Below are positions 1 through 7,816 of a stretch of DNA of 64,000 nucleotides, piece after piece (the stretch's first letter is position 1; each line of letters begins with the position of its first letter). The DNA lies in assembly GCF_014655595.1 (NCBI RefSeq), contig NZ_BNBL01000006.1, positions 187,906 to 251,905 on the forward strand, read 5' to 3'. The notes beneath the pieces were generated by a model that saw only the letters and a program-made list of their open reading frames with translations, did no database searches and had not been told where the DNA came from. The position numbers were made by a program, and so were the translations under genes. This DNA comes from Streptomyces griseocarneus (GTDB taxonomy: Bacteria; Actinomycetota; Actinomycetes; Streptomycetales; Streptomycetaceae).

Positions 1-852
1 GACGAGCGCGCGGGCCAGGTGCGGGACGGCCAGGCCCAGGAAGACGATGGGGCCGGCGGCCGCGACCCCGACGCCGGTCAGGACGGTCGCGCCGACGCCG
101 CCGACGATCCGTACGAGCCCCACGTTCTGCCCCAGTCCCCTGGCGACGTCCTCGCCGAGCGCCAGCGCGTCCAGGCCGCGGGCCACCGACAGCACCAGCA
201 CCGTGCCCGCCAGCAGGAACGGCCAGATCTTCCAGGCCGTGCCGGTGCCGGGCCCGGCGATGGAGCCGATCTGCCAGAAGCGGAACTCGTCCAGCGTGGC
301 GGCGTGGGTGGTCAGCACGCCGTTGACGACGGAGGCGATCAGGGCGTTGAGCGCGGCCCCGGCCAGCGCCAGCTTGACGGGCGAGGCGCCGCCGCGGCCG
401 CGCGAGGCGATCGCGTAGACGGCCACCGATGCCAGGGCGGCGCCGGCGAAGGCGAACCACACGTAGCTCCCGGGGCCGTGCACCCCGGCCACCGCGATGG
501 CGAGCACCACGCCCAGCGAGGCGCCCTGGCTGACGCCGAGGATGCCCGGCTCGGCGATCGGGTTGCGGGTGATGCCCTGCATGACGGTGCCCGCCATGGC
601 CAGGGCGGCGCCGACCATCAGCCCGACGACCGTGCGCGGCAGCCGCATGCTCCGCACGATGGTCGTCGACGGGTCGTCACCGTCGTGCAGCAGCGCGTCG
701 AGGACCTGCGAGGGCGCGACGGGCCGGCTGCCGACCGCCAGGCTGAGCAGGGCCGCGAGCAGCAGGGCGGCGACCGCGGCCGCCGTCCAGCCGACGCGGC
801 GACGGGCGCCCGGGGACGTTCTCGGGCTGCTGATCGGGACGGCGGCTTGCAT
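1..852 (-). CDS. FecCD-family iron-siderophore ABC transporter permease, partial at 3' end
   Basis: The reverse strand from an ATG at 852 reads open to the window edge (284 codons; the C-terminus lies outside). After a cytoplasmic leader MQAAVPISSPRTSPGARRRV comes a first membrane helix. It is followed by the family motif RSMRLPRTVVGLMVGAALA and the segment TRNPIAEPGILGVSQGAS, both typical of BtuC/FecCD permeases that pass ferric siderophores or cobalamin through the membrane with an ATPase and a lipoprotein. At least seven hydrophobic stretches are visible, and the open end reads PIVFLGLAVPHLARAL, the conserved loop that contacts the ATPase. The promoter region carries a DmdR-type iron box, so the substrate is more likely ferric siderophore than vitamin B12. 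Partner subunits are expected beyond the left edge. Confidence 0.93.
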   Translation of the reverse strand, partial: MQAAVPISSPRTSPGARRRVGWTAAAVAALLLAALLSLAVGSRPVAPSQVLDALLHDGDDPSTTIVRSMRLPRTVVGLMVGAALAMAGTVMQGITRNPIAEPGILGVSQGASLGVVLAIAVAGVHGPGSYVWFAFAGAALASVAVYAIASRGRGGASPVKLALAGAALNALIASVVNGVLTTHAATLDEFRFWQIGSIAGPGTGTAWKIWPFLLAGTVLVLSVARGLDALALGEDVARGLGQNVGLVRIVGGVGATVLTGVGVAAAGPIVFLGLAVPHLARALV

Positions 853-933
853 GAATTCCACTTCGGCGAACGGCGACGGCTGCGGCGCACGGCTACGGCC
901 GGAACAAGCCGCTCCTGCGGGATCGAGCCTCGG

Positions 934-952
934 TTAGGCGAGGCTAAGTGTA
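934..952. promoter_or_regulatory. Probable iron box (DmdR/IdeR operator) for the siderophore permease
   Basis: The sequence TTAGGCGAGGCTAAGTGTA matches the left half and centre of the 19-bp actinobacterial iron box (TTAGGTTAGGCTCACCTAA); the right half is degenerate. It lies about 80 bp upstream of the permease start, where an iron-loaded repressor would block transcription. The cognate regulator gene dmdR1 is in this window at 44084. The assignment rests on motif resemblance and the type of gene controlled. Confidence 0.65.
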
Positions 953-981
953 CGGGTGGGGTGCCGGGCACAATGTGGGGC

Positions 982-1638
982 ATGACCCCGCTTGAGCGCA
1001 CGGACCACCGCTTCACGGTCGGCTTCGACCTCGACCTGACGCTGGTCGACTCCCGGCCCGGCATCAGGGCGGCGTACGAGGCACTGGTCGCCGCCACCGG
1101 CACCCCGATCGACATCGACCTCGTCATCGGCCGCCTCGGGCCGCCGCTCAAGCAGGAACTGCGCAACTGGTTCCCGGAGGAGGAGATCGAGCGCGTCAAC
1201 GCCGTCTACCTGGCCGGCTACCCCGAGCACGGCATCCTGCCCTCGCCCGCCATGCCGGGCGCCCGCGAGGCCGTGGCGGCCGTGCGGGAACTGGGCGGCC
1301 GGGCCATCGTGGTGACCGCCAAGAACCCCCGCAACGCCGCCCTGCACCTCGAGCACCTGGACATCCGGCCCGACGTGCTCGTCGGCGACCTGTGGGCGGA
1401 GGCCAAGGCGGTCGCGCTGCGCGAGCACGGCGCCTCGGTGTACGTCGGCGACCACGTCGGGGACGTGCGCGGGGCGCACACCGCCGGGGCGGTCGCGGTG
1501 GCGGTGCCCACCGGCCCGTACGGCGCGGCGGAACTGCGCGCGGAGGGGGCCGATGTCGTGCTGGAGGGCGGCCTGGCGGAATTCCCCGCCTGGCTCCGCG
1601 GCCACTACGCCGCGGAATCCGCCGTTCCACGCGCCTGA
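982..1638 (+). CDS. HAD-superfamily hydrolase (phosphatase-like)
   Basis: This is a 218-aa protein beginning MTPLERTDHRFTVGFDLDLT. The HAD motif I nucleophile DLDLT lies near residue 16, motif II Thr in VVTAKN near residue 115, and motif IV Asp residues in YVGDHVGDVRGA near residue 155. Size and motif spacing fit a phosphoglycolate-phosphatase-like HAD enzyme with an alpha-helical cap between motifs I and II. The physiological substrate cannot be told from the sequence. An ATG three codons upstream (973) is an alternative start. The gene stands alone between a divergent permease and a convergent small membrane protein, whose 3' end it overlaps by about 34 bp. Confidence 0.9.
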   Translation: MTPLERTDHRFTVGFDLDLTLVDSRPGIRAAYEALVAATGTPIDIDLVIGRLGPPLKQELRNWFPEEEIERVNAVYLAGYPEHGILPSPAMPGAREAVAAVRELGGRAIVVTAKNPRNAALHLEHLDIRPDVLVGDLWAEAKAVALREHGASVYVGDHVGDVRGAHTAGAVAVAVPTGPYGAAELRAEGADVVLEGGLAEFPAWLRGHYAAESAVPRA

Positions 1639-1853
1639 CGGCGCTGTTCGGCGATCGAGCGCAGCACCCCGGCCCCGGAGACCAGGAATCCGACGCCCAT
1701 CAGCATGCAGACGAAGTACGCCGCGGGCGGCAGCGGATCGGCCCCCAGGAACAGCGGCGCGACGGTGGCCAGCGTGGCCACCGCGCCCACGAGGAAGACG
1801 ACGGCACCGGCCCGTACCAGCAGATCCCCGGCTCGGGGCGTTTCGCTACTCAC
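1605..1853 (-). CDS. Small two-helix membrane protein, function unknown
   Basis: The 82-aa product begins MSSETPRAGDLLVRAGAVVF from a GTG at 1853. Two hydrophobic segments (about residues 13-36 and 44-65) are joined by a short loop, and the tail RSIAEQRRQARG is basic and probably cytoplasmic. It overlaps the 3' end of the HAD gene on the other strand. I do not recognise a named domain. Codon use is typical of the neighbours, with G/C in most third positions, which supports a real gene. Confidence 0.75.
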   Translation of the reverse strand: MSSETPRAGDLLVRAGAVVFLVGAVATLATVAPLFLGADPLPPAAYFVCMLMGVGFLVSGAGVLRSIAEQRRQARGTADSAA

Positions 1854-2079
1854 CTGACCAGGGTAGATCCCTGGGCGGCGGTATGGCGTCCGGCTGACGG
1901 CGAACGGACCGGACGCGCAGCGGTACGGCCCGAGGACGTCTTGTCACCGGGCCCGGGACCATTAGCCTTGGGGGTGGCGGGTCTTGCGGCCCGCTGTAGT
2001 GCTATCCAGAGCAGTTTTTCTGTTGATTGCAGAATTTCGCTTTTTCGGTATCCGACGAGACACGAGGACGAGGACAGAC

Positions 2080-2463
2080 GTGCCTACCGGCAAGGTCAAG
2101 TGGTTCAACAGCGAGAAGGGCTTCGGCTTTCTCTCCCGCGACGACGGCGGAGACGTCTTCGTGCACTCCTCGGTGCTCCCGGACGGGGTCGATGCCCTCA
2201 AGCCCGGCCAGCGCGTGGAGTTCGGGGTCGTGGCAGGCCAGCGCGGTGACCAGGCGCTGACGGTGACTCTGCTCGACCCCACTCCGTCGGTCGCGGCCGC
2301 CCAGCGCCGCAAGCCCGACGAACTCGCCTCCATCGTCCAGGACCTCACCACGCTCCTGGAGAACGTCACCCAGCAGCTGGAGCGCGGCCGCTACCCCGAC
2401 AAGGCCCACGGCTCGAAGATCGCCGGCATGCTGCGCGCGGTCGCCGACCAGCTGGACGTGTGA
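2080..2463 (+). CDS. Cold-shock domain protein with a C-terminal extension (CspB/CspF type)
   Basis: The 127-aa protein starts at a GTG, giving a product that opens with PTGKVKWFNSEKGFGFLSRD. RNP1 (KGFGFL) and RNP2 (VFVHSS) of the nucleic-acid-binding cold-shock fold occupy roughly residues 10-35. Classic Csp proteins are about 67 aa; this one adds a helical tail (QRRKPDELASIVQDLTTLLE and beyond) seen in a longer Streptomyces subgroup. It probably acts as an RNA chaperone or transcription/translation modulator. The leader upstream (about 2000-2060) is T-rich for this genome, in keeping with the long structured 5' leaders of cold-shock genes. It ends in a hairpin shared with the convergent mqnD. 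Confidence 0.93.
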   Translation: MPTGKVKWFNSEKGFGFLSRDDGGDVFVHSSVLPDGVDALKPGQRVEFGVVAGQRGDQALTVTLLDPTPSVAAAQRRKPDELASIVQDLTTLLENVTQQLERGRYPDKAHGSKIAGMLRAVADQLDV

Positions 2464-2477
2464 GGGGCCCTCACACG
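2457..2477. terminator. Bidirectional hairpin terminator overlapping both stop codons
   Basis: Arms CGTGTGAGGG and CCCTCACACG are perfectly complementary around a single G, so folding gives an 8-bp stem with a 5-nt loop. The hairpin includes the TGA of the cold-shock gene and the stop of convergent mqnD, whose coding regions are only 7 bp apart. It has no U-tract, as is common in high-GC actinomycetes. Confidence 0.7.
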
Positions 2478-3322
2478 AAGCCGAGCGCGCCCGGTCCGAG
2501 GGGCGGTACGAGCCCCTCGGCCGCGGCGCGGGTCAGCAGCCCGCGCACCGCGGCGTAGCCGGCCTCGCCGAGGTCGGCCGTGAATTCGTTGACGTACAGC
2601 CCGATGTGGGCGTCCGCGACCGCCGGGTCCATCTCCTGAGCGTGCTCCAGCACGTACGGCCGGGAGACCTCCGGATCGTCCCAGGCCATCCGCACGGACG
2701 TCCGCGCCGCCCGGGCCAGCTCCCGCAGCGTCTCCTCGCCCAGCGACCGCCTGGCGATGATCGCGCCCAGCGGAATGGGCAGCGCGGTGGTGTCCTCCCA
2801 GTGCTCGCCCATGTCGGCGAGGCGGGTGAGCCCGTAGTTCTGATACGTGAACCGCGCCTCGTGGATGACCAGGCCGGCGTCCACCTTGCCGTCCCGCACG
2901 GCGGGCATGATCTCGTGGAACGGCAGCACGACGACCTCGCCGACCCCGCCCGGCACCTCGGCCGCGGCCCACAGCCGGAACAGCAGGTACGCCGTCGAGC
3001 GCTCGCTCGGCACCGCGACGGTCTTCCCCGCCAGGTCCGCCGGGCTCGCGGCCTCACGGGTCAGCACCAGCGGCCCGCAGCCCCGCCCCAGCGCCCCGCC
3101 GCACGGCAGCAGCGCATACTCGTCCAGCACCCACGGCAGGACGGCGTACGACACCTTCAGTACGTCGAACTCGCCGCGCTCGGCCATGCCGTTGGTGAGG
3201 TCGATGTCGGCGAACGTCACGTCCAGCTCCGGCGCGCCCGGCACGCGGCCGTGCGCCCAGGCATCGAAGACGAACGTGTCGTTCGGGCAGGGCGAATAGG
3301 CGATCCTGATCGGCTCGCTCAC
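2471..3322 (-). CDS. mqnD: 1,4-dihydroxy-6-naphthoate synthase (futalosine menaquinone pathway)
   Basis: The 283-aa protein starts at a GTG whose last bases overlap the upstream stop (GTGA). The N-terminus SEPIRIAYSPCPNDTFVFDA and the later LPFHEIMPAVRDGKVDAG and HEARFTYQNYGL are hallmarks of MqnD. This periplasmic-binding-protein-fold enzyme converts cyclic de-hypoxanthine futalosine to 1,4-dihydroxy-6-naphthoate; the His of VIHEARFTY is the conserved active-site region. It is translationally coupled to mqnB, which acts earlier in the same pathway. MqnA and MqnC are not in the window. The pathway supplies menaquinone for respiration. Confidence 0.95.
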   Translation of the reverse strand: MSEPIRIAYSPCPNDTFVFDAWAHGRVPGAPELDVTFADIDLTNGMAERGEFDVLKVSYAVLPWVLDEYALLPCGGALGRGCGPLVLTREAASPADLAGKTVAVPSERSTAYLLFRLWAAAEVPGGVGEVVVLPFHEIMPAVRDGKVDAGLVIHEARFTYQNYGLTRLADMGEHWEDTTALPIPLGAIIARRSLGEETLRELARAARTSVRMAWDDPEVSRPYVLEHAQEMDPAVADAHIGLYVNEFTADLGEAGYAAVRGLLTRAAAEGLVPPLGPGALGFV

Positions 3323-4044
3323 CGCAGCACCTCCGGTTCGAGTACGGGGGACAGCCGGCGGAAGGCGCCGGTGAGCGCGGCCAGCGCCGCACCGATCCGC
3401 CACGCGCCCCGGTCGCGGGGCCCCACGGCGTTCGAGACCGCGCGCAGCTCCAGCACCGGCACCCGGTGCGCCACGGCCGCCTCGGCGGCGCCGAAGCCCT
3501 CCATGCCCTCGGCCACCGCGTCCGGGTGGCGTGCCGTCAGCTCCGCGGCCCGCTCGGCGGTGCCGGTCGCGGCCGTCACGGTCAGCACGGCGCCGCGCAC
3601 CCCGCCGGTCGCCTCGGCCACCCGGCGCGCGAGCCGCTCGGGCACCCGGTGCTCGATCACACCGAAGCCCAGCTCCTCCAGGGACAGGAAGCCGCCGTCG
3701 CTCGACTGCGCGCCCAGGTCGGGGGCCACGATCGCGTCGGAGACCACCACGCCGCCCAGCGCCGCGCGGGGCGCGAAGCCGCCCGCGATGCCGGCGGAGA
3801 TCACCAGCTCGTACGGCTCGCCGGCCACCGCGGCCGCCGTCAGCGCCGTCGCCGCCCCGGCCGCCGCGGCGGCGGGACCGACTCCGGCGGCCAGCACGTC
3901 CAGCACCGGCCCGTCGGCGTCGCCCGGCCGCACCCGGTGCAGCAGGGCGCCACCGGGCAGCCGGACCTCCCGGGGAGGCGGTCCGGCGGCGGCGGTCACG
4001 GCGTCACGCTCGGCCGGGACGGCGGTGACGACGAGAACACGCAT
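3319..4044 (-). CDS. mqnB: Futalosine hydrolase
   Basis: The 241-aa protein belongs to the nucleoside phosphorylase/MTA-SAH nucleosidase fold. The N-terminus MRVLVVTAVPAERDAV, the glycine-rich AAGVGPAAAAA and ISAGIAGGF, and the purine/ribose-site motif AEGMEGFGAAEAA near residue 180 with a downstream Asp loop (AVGPRDRGAW) identify it. MqnB hydrolyses futalosine to dehypoxanthinyl futalosine plus hypoxanthine. Its stop overlaps the mqnD start, so the two are co-translated. An 11-bp gap to the DUF2771 gene upstream suggests a longer operon. Confidence 0.94.
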   Translation of the reverse strand: MRVLVVTAVPAERDAVTAAAGPPPREVRLPGGALLHRVRPGDADGPVLDVLAAGVGPAAAAAGAATALTAAAVAGEPYELVISAGIAGGFAPRAALGGVVVSDAIVAPDLGAQSSDGGFLSLEELGFGVIEHRVPERLARRVAEATGGVRGAVLTVTAATGTAERAAELTARHPDAVAEGMEGFGAAEAAVAHRVPVLELRAVSNAVGPRDRGAWRIGAALAALTGAFRRLSPVLEPEVLR

Positions 4045-4055
4045 CAGCGGCGTCG

Positions 4056-4532
4056 TCAGTCGCGCTCGAGGGTGAAGTTCCAGACGCCCAGGGCCTTGCC
4101 CGAGGAGGACTCCACGATGCTGACCTTGGTCTCCTTGGTGGCGCCGCCCTGGCCGCCGGAGAAGAAGGCGCTCGCCGGGATCGTCCGGTAGGTCTTCTTG
4201 TTCGGCTCCTGCTCGGCCGGCTGGCCGTTGATGAAGATCGTCCAGCCCTCTTCCGCGATCTTCGGGTCGACGCCGAAGCGGACCTTGTCCTCGAAGGCCG
4301 CCTTGACGGTCTTGCCGGAGCTCTCCTTCATGCAGCCGAGGATCTTGTCATTGGCCACGGCCTCGCCCTCGTTGTAGCAGGCCGCCTCGGAGGTGATCGT
4401 CGACGAACCGACGGTCACGGTCGCCAGCGGCGTCGGCTTGTCGCAGGCGGAGAGGGCGACGAGCCCGAAGGTCACGGCACCGACGGCGGCAGCGGCGCGG
4501 CGGCGCTTGCCCCGGAAAATCGCAGCGGTCAT
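4056..4532 (-). CDS. DUF2771 lipoprotein
   Basis: This is a 158-aa lipoprotein. A basic N-terminus (MTAAIFRGKRRRAAAA) leads to a hydrophobic stretch ending in the lipobox LSAC (Cys about residue 29), so the mature protein is anchored outside the membrane. The C-terminal part is a compact Ser/Thr- and Lys-rich domain with the segment YRTIPASAFFSGGQGG, matching what I know of the actinobacterial DUF2771 family; function unknown. Two further Cys residues (about 52 and 66) may form a disulfide. It sits between an MFS gene and mqnB in one leftward cluster. Confidence 0.85.
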   Translation of the reverse strand: MTAAIFRGKRRRAAAAVGAVTFGLVALSACDKPTPLATVTVGSSTITSEAACYNEGEAVANDKILGCMKESSGKTVKAAFEDKVRFGVDPKIAEEGWTIFINGQPAEQEPNKKTYRTIPASAFFSGGQGGATKETKVSIVESSSGKALGVWNFTLERD

Positions 4533-4558
4533 GCGGGCAGGCTATCGGGCCCCTCCGC

Positions 4559-5962
4559 TCAGGCCACGCGCGGGTGCGGCGAGCCGCGCCGGGCCGCCGT
4601 CAGCAGGCCCCGTACGGCAGTGGCCGCGCCCAGCGCCAGGAAGGCCGCCGCCACCGACATTCCCACCACCCCGTTCAGCGGCAGCAGGATCCCGATCGCC
4701 CCGCCCACCACCCAGCACATCTGCAGCAATGTCTCCGAACGGGCGAAAGCGGACGTGCGGACCTCCTCCGGGACATCCCGCTGGATGAGCGCGTCCAGCG
4801 ACTGCTTGCCGAGCGCCTGCGAGATCCCGGCGACCGCCGCCACCACGACGACGAAGAAGGCGCTGTAGAGCACCGCGGCCACTATCGTCGTGCCCAGCGC
4901 CGCCGTCAGCACCAGCGCGATCATCTTCTCCGGCCCCCGCGAGCGCAGCAGCGCCCCTATCGCCGTGCCCAGGGCGTTGCCGGCACCCGCCGCGACCGCG
5001 ACCACCCCCAGCGAGAACGCCGGGCTCAGGCCGCCCAGCGGATGCACCCTCAGCAGGAACGCCAGAAAGAACGTCAGGAACCCCGACAGCATCCGCAGCG
5101 CGCCGTTGGCCTGGAGGCCGTGCAGCACCGAGGACCCCACCGTGCGCAGCCCCGGCCGGGGCCGCTTGGCGGCACTCCGGCGCCGCCGCACCGGCTGCCG
5201 GGGCGGCCCGTCCGCCGTCAGCCGGGCCCGGGCCTCGCCCTTCGCCGAGTCAACCTTGTGCGGCAGCGACAGCGACAGGTACGTACCGAACGCGAACACC
5301 GCGCACGCCCCGTACAGCGGATACGCCGGCCCCAGCTGGTGCAGCCCCGCTCCCAGCGGGGCCGCCACGCCCGTGGCCAGCAGGCCCCCCAGCGTCACCC
5401 GGGAATTCGCCTTCACCAGCGCGATCCGCGGTGGCAGCAGCCGCGGCACCACGGCCGAGCGCACCACCCCGTACGCCTTCGACGCCACCAGGACGCCCAG
5501 CGCCGCCGGATACAGCTCCAGCCCGCCGGTCGCCACCGCGCCCGACATCGTCAGCGCCAGCAGCGCCCGCGTCAGCATCGCCCCCGCCATCGCCGCCCGG
5601 CGGCCGTGCGGGATGCGGTCGAGCAGCGGGCCGATCACCGGCGCCAGCAGCGTGAAGGGCGCCATCGTCACCGCCAGGTACAGCGCCACCCGGCCGCGTG
5701 CCTGGTCGGTCGGTACGGAGAAGAAGACCGTGGACGCCAGGGCGACCGTGATCAGCATGTCACCCGCCGAATTCACGGCGTGCAGCTCGATCAGCTTGCC
5801 CAGCCCGGACTCGCCCGCGCCGTGCGCGTGCGTCGCCCTGCGGACGCCCCGGGCGGCCCCCGCGAAGGGCGCGCGAAGCACCCGGCCCACGCCCCGGGCC
5901 GTACGGCGGAGCGGGCCGCCTTCGGCTGACCGGATGGCTCCCACCACGCCATACTGCCCCAA
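4559..5962 (-). CDS. Major facilitator superfamily transporter
   Basis: A protein of up to 467 aa with about eleven or twelve predicted helices split by a basic cytoplasmic loop (RRRRSAAKRPRPGLR, about residue 255), as expected for an MFS carrier. PLLDRIPHGRRAAMAGAML matches the loop 2-3 signature. The substrate is unknown; the group is usually annotated as an MFS transporter with weak efflux-pump similarity. The first start is TTG at 5962; a GTG at 5947 with a GGGG stretch 9 nt upstream is an equally good choice. It heads the leftward cluster MFS-DUF2771-mqnB-mqnD. Confidence 0.85.
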   Translation of the reverse strand: MGQYGVVGAIRSAEGGPLRRTARGVGRVLRAPFAGAARGVRRATHAHGAGESGLGKLIELHAVNSAGDMLITVALASTVFFSVPTDQARGRVALYLAVTMAPFTLLAPVIGPLLDRIPHGRRAAMAGAMLTRALLALTMSGAVATGGLELYPAALGVLVASKAYGVVRSAVVPRLLPPRIALVKANSRVTLGGLLATGVAAPLGAGLHQLGPAYPLYGACAVFAFGTYLSLSLPHKVDSAKGEARARLTADGPPRQPVRRRRSAAKRPRPGLRTVGSSVLHGLQANGALRMLSGFLTFFLAFLLRVHPLGGLSPAFSLGVVAVAAGAGNALGTAIGALLRSRGPEKMIALVLTAALGTTIVAAVLYSAFFVVVVAAVAGISQALGKQSLDALIQRDVPEEVRTSAFARSETLLQMCWVVGGAIGILLPLNGVVGMSVAAAFLALGAATAVRGLLTAARRGSPHPRVA

Positions 5963-6245
5963 CTGGCACCGGGCAGGGCACTTTCGGGGTATCCGCGGGG
6001 CGCGCCCGGCACCTTGTCGGGGGCTCGCCGAAGCCCGGGTATCCCCCGGGCGGCCGCGCGGGGTAGCGTGCGTAGCGCGCCACCGGTCGCCGCTTTGGCC
6101 GCACCCCGAGTCCAGATCCCGCAGAATGGGTGATGACAGGTGCGCCCGAGGCCGTTCGGGCGCGGACGTCGACGCGGTCCCCCGGTCCGCTCCGTCCGCG
6201 GCCCCGACCGTTCGGCTGGCGCACTCGTGAGACGGCGTGGAAGAG

Positions 6246-6257
6246 AGAATCGATTCT
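6246..6257. promoter_or_regulatory. 12-bp palindrome at the start of the DUF3027 gene
   Basis: AGAATCGATTCT is a perfect palindrome lying immediately 5' of the GTG start. It could be an operator for a small dimeric regulator or part of a short leader. Only the symmetry and position support it. Confidence 0.35.
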
Positions 6258-6258
6258 T

Positions 6259-7155
6259 GTGAGTGCTGCGATGCGAAGCCGTACCCCGGACCGCCTGTGC
6301 GCCGAGGCGGTCGAACTCGCCCGGGCGGCGGCCGAGGAAGCCGCGCTGCCCGGAAAGGTCGGCGACCACATCGAGGTCGTCGCCGACGGGGACCGCGTCG
6401 TCACGCACTACTTCGCCTGCGAGGACCCCGGCTACCGGGGCTGGCGCTGGGCCGTCACCGTCGCCCGCGCCTCCCGCGCCAAGCACGTCACCCTCGACGA
6501 GACCGTCCTGCTGCCCGGCTCCGACGCGCTCCTTGCCCCCGAATGGGTGCCCTGGAGCGAGCGCCTGCGCCCCGGCGACATGGGCCCCGGCGACCTGCTG
6601 CCCACGCAGGCCGACGACCTGCGCCTGGAGCCCGGCTGGACCGGTGACGAGGAGCCGCCGCCGAACTCCGCCGTCTCGGCGGAGATGGCCGAGCTGGCCG
6701 ACGCCGAGGACGCGGAGGTCACCGCCGGCCCGCCGTCGGCCCAGCCCGCCGCGCCGGCCCGCGGCTCGATCACGGCCCTCGCCGAGGAACTGGGCCTGCG
6801 CCGCGCCCGGGTGCTGTCCCGCTACGGACTGCACACGGCGGCCGACCGCTGGGACGAGACCCACGGCGCCAAGACCGCGATGGCCCAGGCGGCGCCGGCG
6901 CCCTGCGTCAGCTGCGGCTTCCTGGTGCCGATCGGGGGCTCGCTCGGCCAGGCGTTCGGTATCTGCGGCAACGAGTTCGGTCCGGCGGACGGGCACGTGG
7001 TGTCCCTGGCGTACGGGTGCGGTGGGCACTCGGAGGCGGCCGTGATGCCGAAGGCGCCGCGGCCGGCGCCGCCGGTGGTCGACGAGACGCTGGTGGACGA
7101 GTTCCCGCTGCGGGAATCCGTGGCGGAGGACGAGGACGACCTCGGGCACGCGTGA
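6259..7155 (+). CDS. DUF3027 family protein
   Basis: From the GTG at 6259 this gives a 298-aa protein beginning VSAAMRSRTPDRLCAEAVEL, which I prefer over the ATG at 6130 because the conserved family sequence starts here. The first 110 residues contain the family core (GDHIEVVADGDRVVTHYFAC, GYRGWRWAVTVARASRAKHV, APEWVPWSERLRPGD). A C-terminal CVSCGF...GICGNEF pair of Cys motifs (about residue 215) looks like a zinc ribbon. The tail is rich in Asp/Glu. The function is unknown. It lies next to the large sacsin-like ATPase on the same strand, though a repeat-rich gap separates them. Confidence 0.9.
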   Translation: MSAAMRSRTPDRLCAEAVELARAAAEEAALPGKVGDHIEVVADGDRVVTHYFACEDPGYRGWRWAVTVARASRAKHVTLDETVLLPGSDALLAPEWVPWSERLRPGDMGPGDLLPTQADDLRLEPGWTGDEEPPPNSAVSAEMAELADAEDAEVTAGPPSAQPAAPARGSITALAEELGLRRARVLSRYGLHTAADRWDETHGAKTAMAQAAPAPCVSCGFLVPIGGSLGQAFGICGNEFGPADGHVVSLAYGCGGHSEAAVMPKAPRPAPPVVDETLVDEFPLRESVAEDEDDLGHA

Positions 7156-7215
7156 CGTCTGTGCGGGGGTGATGGGTGGCTGCCGCCGGTTGTCGGGGCG
7201 GGGGCCGGGGGCTCC

Positions 7216-7321
7216 GGAGGGTGTTCCGGAATCGGATATTTACGGGCCCGGCACCGTCTCGCGTGTTGATCGCCCTCACATTGGGCCCACAAATATCCGG
7301 CAGCATTCCGGAACACCCTCC
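7216..7321. repeat. Long hairpin element, copy 1
   Basis: Outer arms GGAGGGTGTTCCGGAAT (7216-7232) and ATTCCGGAACACCCTCC (7305-7321) are perfect complements. Inner arms GGATATTTACGGGCCC (7234-7249) and GGGCCCACAAATATCC (7283-7298) pair with two mismatches. A central loop of 33 nt remains. In reverse orientation its core matches copy 3 (29058-29164), including loop bases next to the arms (GGGCCCAATG and GGTGCCGGGCCCGTAAAT). The AT block within the stems is striking in a GC-rich genome. It is 60 bp downstream of the DUF3027 stop and could act as a terminator, but the conserved loop points to a repeat family. Confidence 0.8.
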
Positions 7322-7360
7322 TGCGCCCCCGACCCCCTCCCGTCACCGGGACGGCCAGCT

Positions 7361-7388
7361 GGGGTGGTGGGTGGGGGTGGGTGGGCGG
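7361..7388 (+). other. G-quadruplex-forming tract
   Basis: The + strand has GGG-T-GGGGG-T-GGG-T-GGG (7369-7385) inside a longer run of G blocks with single-T loops, which is an ideal intramolecular G4 motif. It lies between two hairpin elements, upstream of the sacsin-like ATPase gene. Confidence 0.6.
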
Positions 7389-7484
7389 CCAGCCCCGGCT
7401 GGGTGAGCATCCCGGGCTGGGTGGGCAGCCATCCCCGGGTGGGTGGGCACCCATCCCCGGTTGGGTGGGCACCCATCCCTGGAT
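7383..7484 (+). repeat. 18/22-bp imperfect tandem repeat array
   Basis: Five consecutive units begin GGGTGGGC or GGGTGAGC: two of 18 bp (7383-7400, 7401-7418) and three of 22 bp (7419-7440, 7441-7462, 7463-7484). A partial sixth follows. Each full unit has the form GGGTGGGCACCCATCCCCGG plus two variable bases. It contains the small palindrome GGGT-GGGC-ACCC, so each unit can fold by itself. Confidence 0.8.
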
Positions 7485-7560
7485 GGGTGGGCGGGACCTG
7501 TCCCCCGTTCGGGGCGCGTACCGGTGACCCCCCGTCTGTGAGGTGAGGGGGCCCACCCAC

Positions 7561-7620
7561 CCCCGCCCCCATATCCCCCTCCCCCCCCCGCGTGGCGTGA
7601 GGGGGCGGGGCGGGGTGGGA
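7561..7620. repeat. C-tract/G-tract inverted repeat
   Basis: A run of C blocks (CCCCGCCCCCAT, CCCCCTCCCCCCCCC) is followed within about 10 bp by matching G blocks (GAGGGGGCGGGGCGGGG). A stable hairpin or strand-separated structure is expected. Together with the two hairpin elements, G4 tract and tandem array it fills the 660-bp gap 7156-7816, where I see no credible gene. Confidence 0.6.
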
Positions 7621-7723
7621 CGGGCCCTGGTAGGGGCGTCAGGGTTATTTGCGGCCCTGGTGCGGGGCAAGCGTTACGGCTGGGGGCTCCGGGCCGTAAA
7701 TAATCCAGCCCCGGAAGGGCCCG
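7621..7723. repeat. Long hairpin element, copy 2 (divergent)
   Basis: Inner arms GGTTATTTGCGGCCC (7643-7657) and GGGCCGTAAATAATCC (7691-7706) pair with about two mismatches or wobbles. They share the ATTTGCGG...CCGTAAAT core of the other two copies. Outer arms CGGGCCCT (7621-7628) and AGGGCCCG (7716-7723) plus GGGG/CCCC extend the stem. The loop differs from copies 1 and 3, so this is a diverged or degenerate member. Confidence 0.65.
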
Positions 7724-7816
7724 GCCCACACCGACCCGGCCCCGACCCACCACGCACCCCCACCCGCGCTGTACGTTCAGCCGCACAGGCAAACGGCACC
7801 AGGGAGACGACAAGAC

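Noticed and set aside
19..981. The N-terminal 321 codons of the open frame that continues into the HAD gene
   Set aside because: This part is antisense to the FecCD permease, Arg/Gln/Asp-rich without similarity, and the HAD family begins at 982.
7383..7484. CRISPR array
   Set aside because: Units are contiguous with no spacers, vary in length and have no cas genes nearby.
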